From Adiantum capillus-veneris (taxonomy: Eukaryota > Streptophyta > Polypodiopsida > Polypodiales > Pteridaceae): DNA of 64,000 nucleotides. This document shows, one piece after another, positions 63,694 to 64,000 of the stretch (its first letter is position 1; each line of letters begins with the position of its first letter). Location: the NCBI GenBank assembly GCA_014529385.2, contig CM043961.1, positions 10,342,478 through 10,406,477 of the forward strand. Reading direction: 5' to 3'. A program made the position numbers and the translations under genes. The notes under the pieces were generated by a model, which did no database searches, was not told where the DNA came from, and saw only the letters and a list, made by a program, of their open reading frames with translations.

Positions 63694-64000
63694 GAGGCAA
63701 ACATGTTGACAGTAAAAAAGGGTCGCATGAGAGTTCGGGTGATGTTGGGGACATGCAGACAACCAGTTTAGGCAGCATGGTCTGGCGGAGACAATGAATA
63801 TGGTGGAAGGCTTAGAAGAGGATGAAGAGGAGAAATTTTTGAAGGCTAATCCGGATTTAGTTTCTCTTTATCTTGCAGATGTTTCTACGATTTTGGAGGG
63901 AAAGTCATTATGGGATCAAGAACTGGCAACGCCAGAGGGGCAAGAAAAAGCCTTGCCTATGGAGGAGATTATTTGGCAAGAACGTGATTTTGAAGCACAG
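63694..64000 (+). pseudogene. Protease-RT linker of the third element
   Basis: After the stop another frame reads ANPDLVSLYLADVSTILEG and GQEKALPMEEIIWQERDFE, acidic, running off the window. Confidence 0.5.

Larger units (their letters stand above)
61791..64000 (+). mobile_element. Third Ty3/gypsy element, gag-protease part, cut by window end
   Basis: Gag, three zinc knuckles and a retropepsin-like domain follow in order on the plus strand. Pol should lie beyond 64,000. No LTR is seen inside the window, and its left limit is uncertain. Confidence 0.75.

Overview
The window is nuclear DNA of a land plant, most likely a seed-free vascular plant such as a fern; the species is an inference. The support is a spliced two-exon gene, decayed PPR and alpha/beta-hydrolase genes, a TIR-NB-ARC-TPR (TNP) gene, plant Ty3/gypsy retrotransposons with LTRs, PBS sites and 5-bp target duplications, and a stretch of plant mitochondrial DNA with 18S and 5S rRNA. 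There is no bacterial operon, phage or CRISPR array. Long (AG)n and (GT)n microsatellites are very frequent.

Layout. 0-1.5 kb: a two-exon unrecognised gene on the minus strand, 413 aa after splicing. 1.5-15.3 kb: gene-poor DNA with tandem repeats, microsatellites, a broken PPR fragment (8.4-8.6 kb), a broken alpha/beta hydrolase (11.1-11.7 kb) and a possible mini-Helitron (12.35-12.47 kb). 15.3-51.9 kb: one very large nested structure. An old Tat/Athila-like Ty3/gypsy element (LTRs at 15.31-15.84 and 51.35-51.93 kb) was invaded by two copies of a younger chromovirus-like family: element 1 (16,907-25,682, target duplication GTGTC, near-intact 1578-codon gag-pol) and element 2 (41,800-50,061, target duplication CCTCT, with nonsense changes and a 0.75-kb insertion). 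Its reverse transcriptase gene was also split by about 6 kb of organelle-derived DNA (31,886 to about 37,869) holding rrn18, two rrn5 copies, trnfM, tRNA-like genes, a plastid 16S fragment and an LRR-receptor fragment. 51.9-55.6 kb: gene-poor DNA with LINE remnants. 55.6-58.9 kb: an intact single-exon TNP gene. 59.9-60.9 kb: small inverted-repeat and tRNA-like elements and a perfect 24-bp hairpin. 61.8-64.0 kb: the gag-protease part of a third Ty3/gypsy element, cut by the window end.

Only two loci look like functional cellular genes: the unknown two-exon gene and the TNP gene. Element 1 has a nearly complete set of retrotransposition domains but lacks 18 conserved codons between RT and RNase H. 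Judged by LTR divergence, the order was outer element first, then elements 1 and 2 at roughly similar times. The most distinctive features are the organelle mosaic inside a retroelement, flanked by diverged 162-bp direct repeats carrying 5S rRNA, and a cluster of small structured elements around 60 kb.
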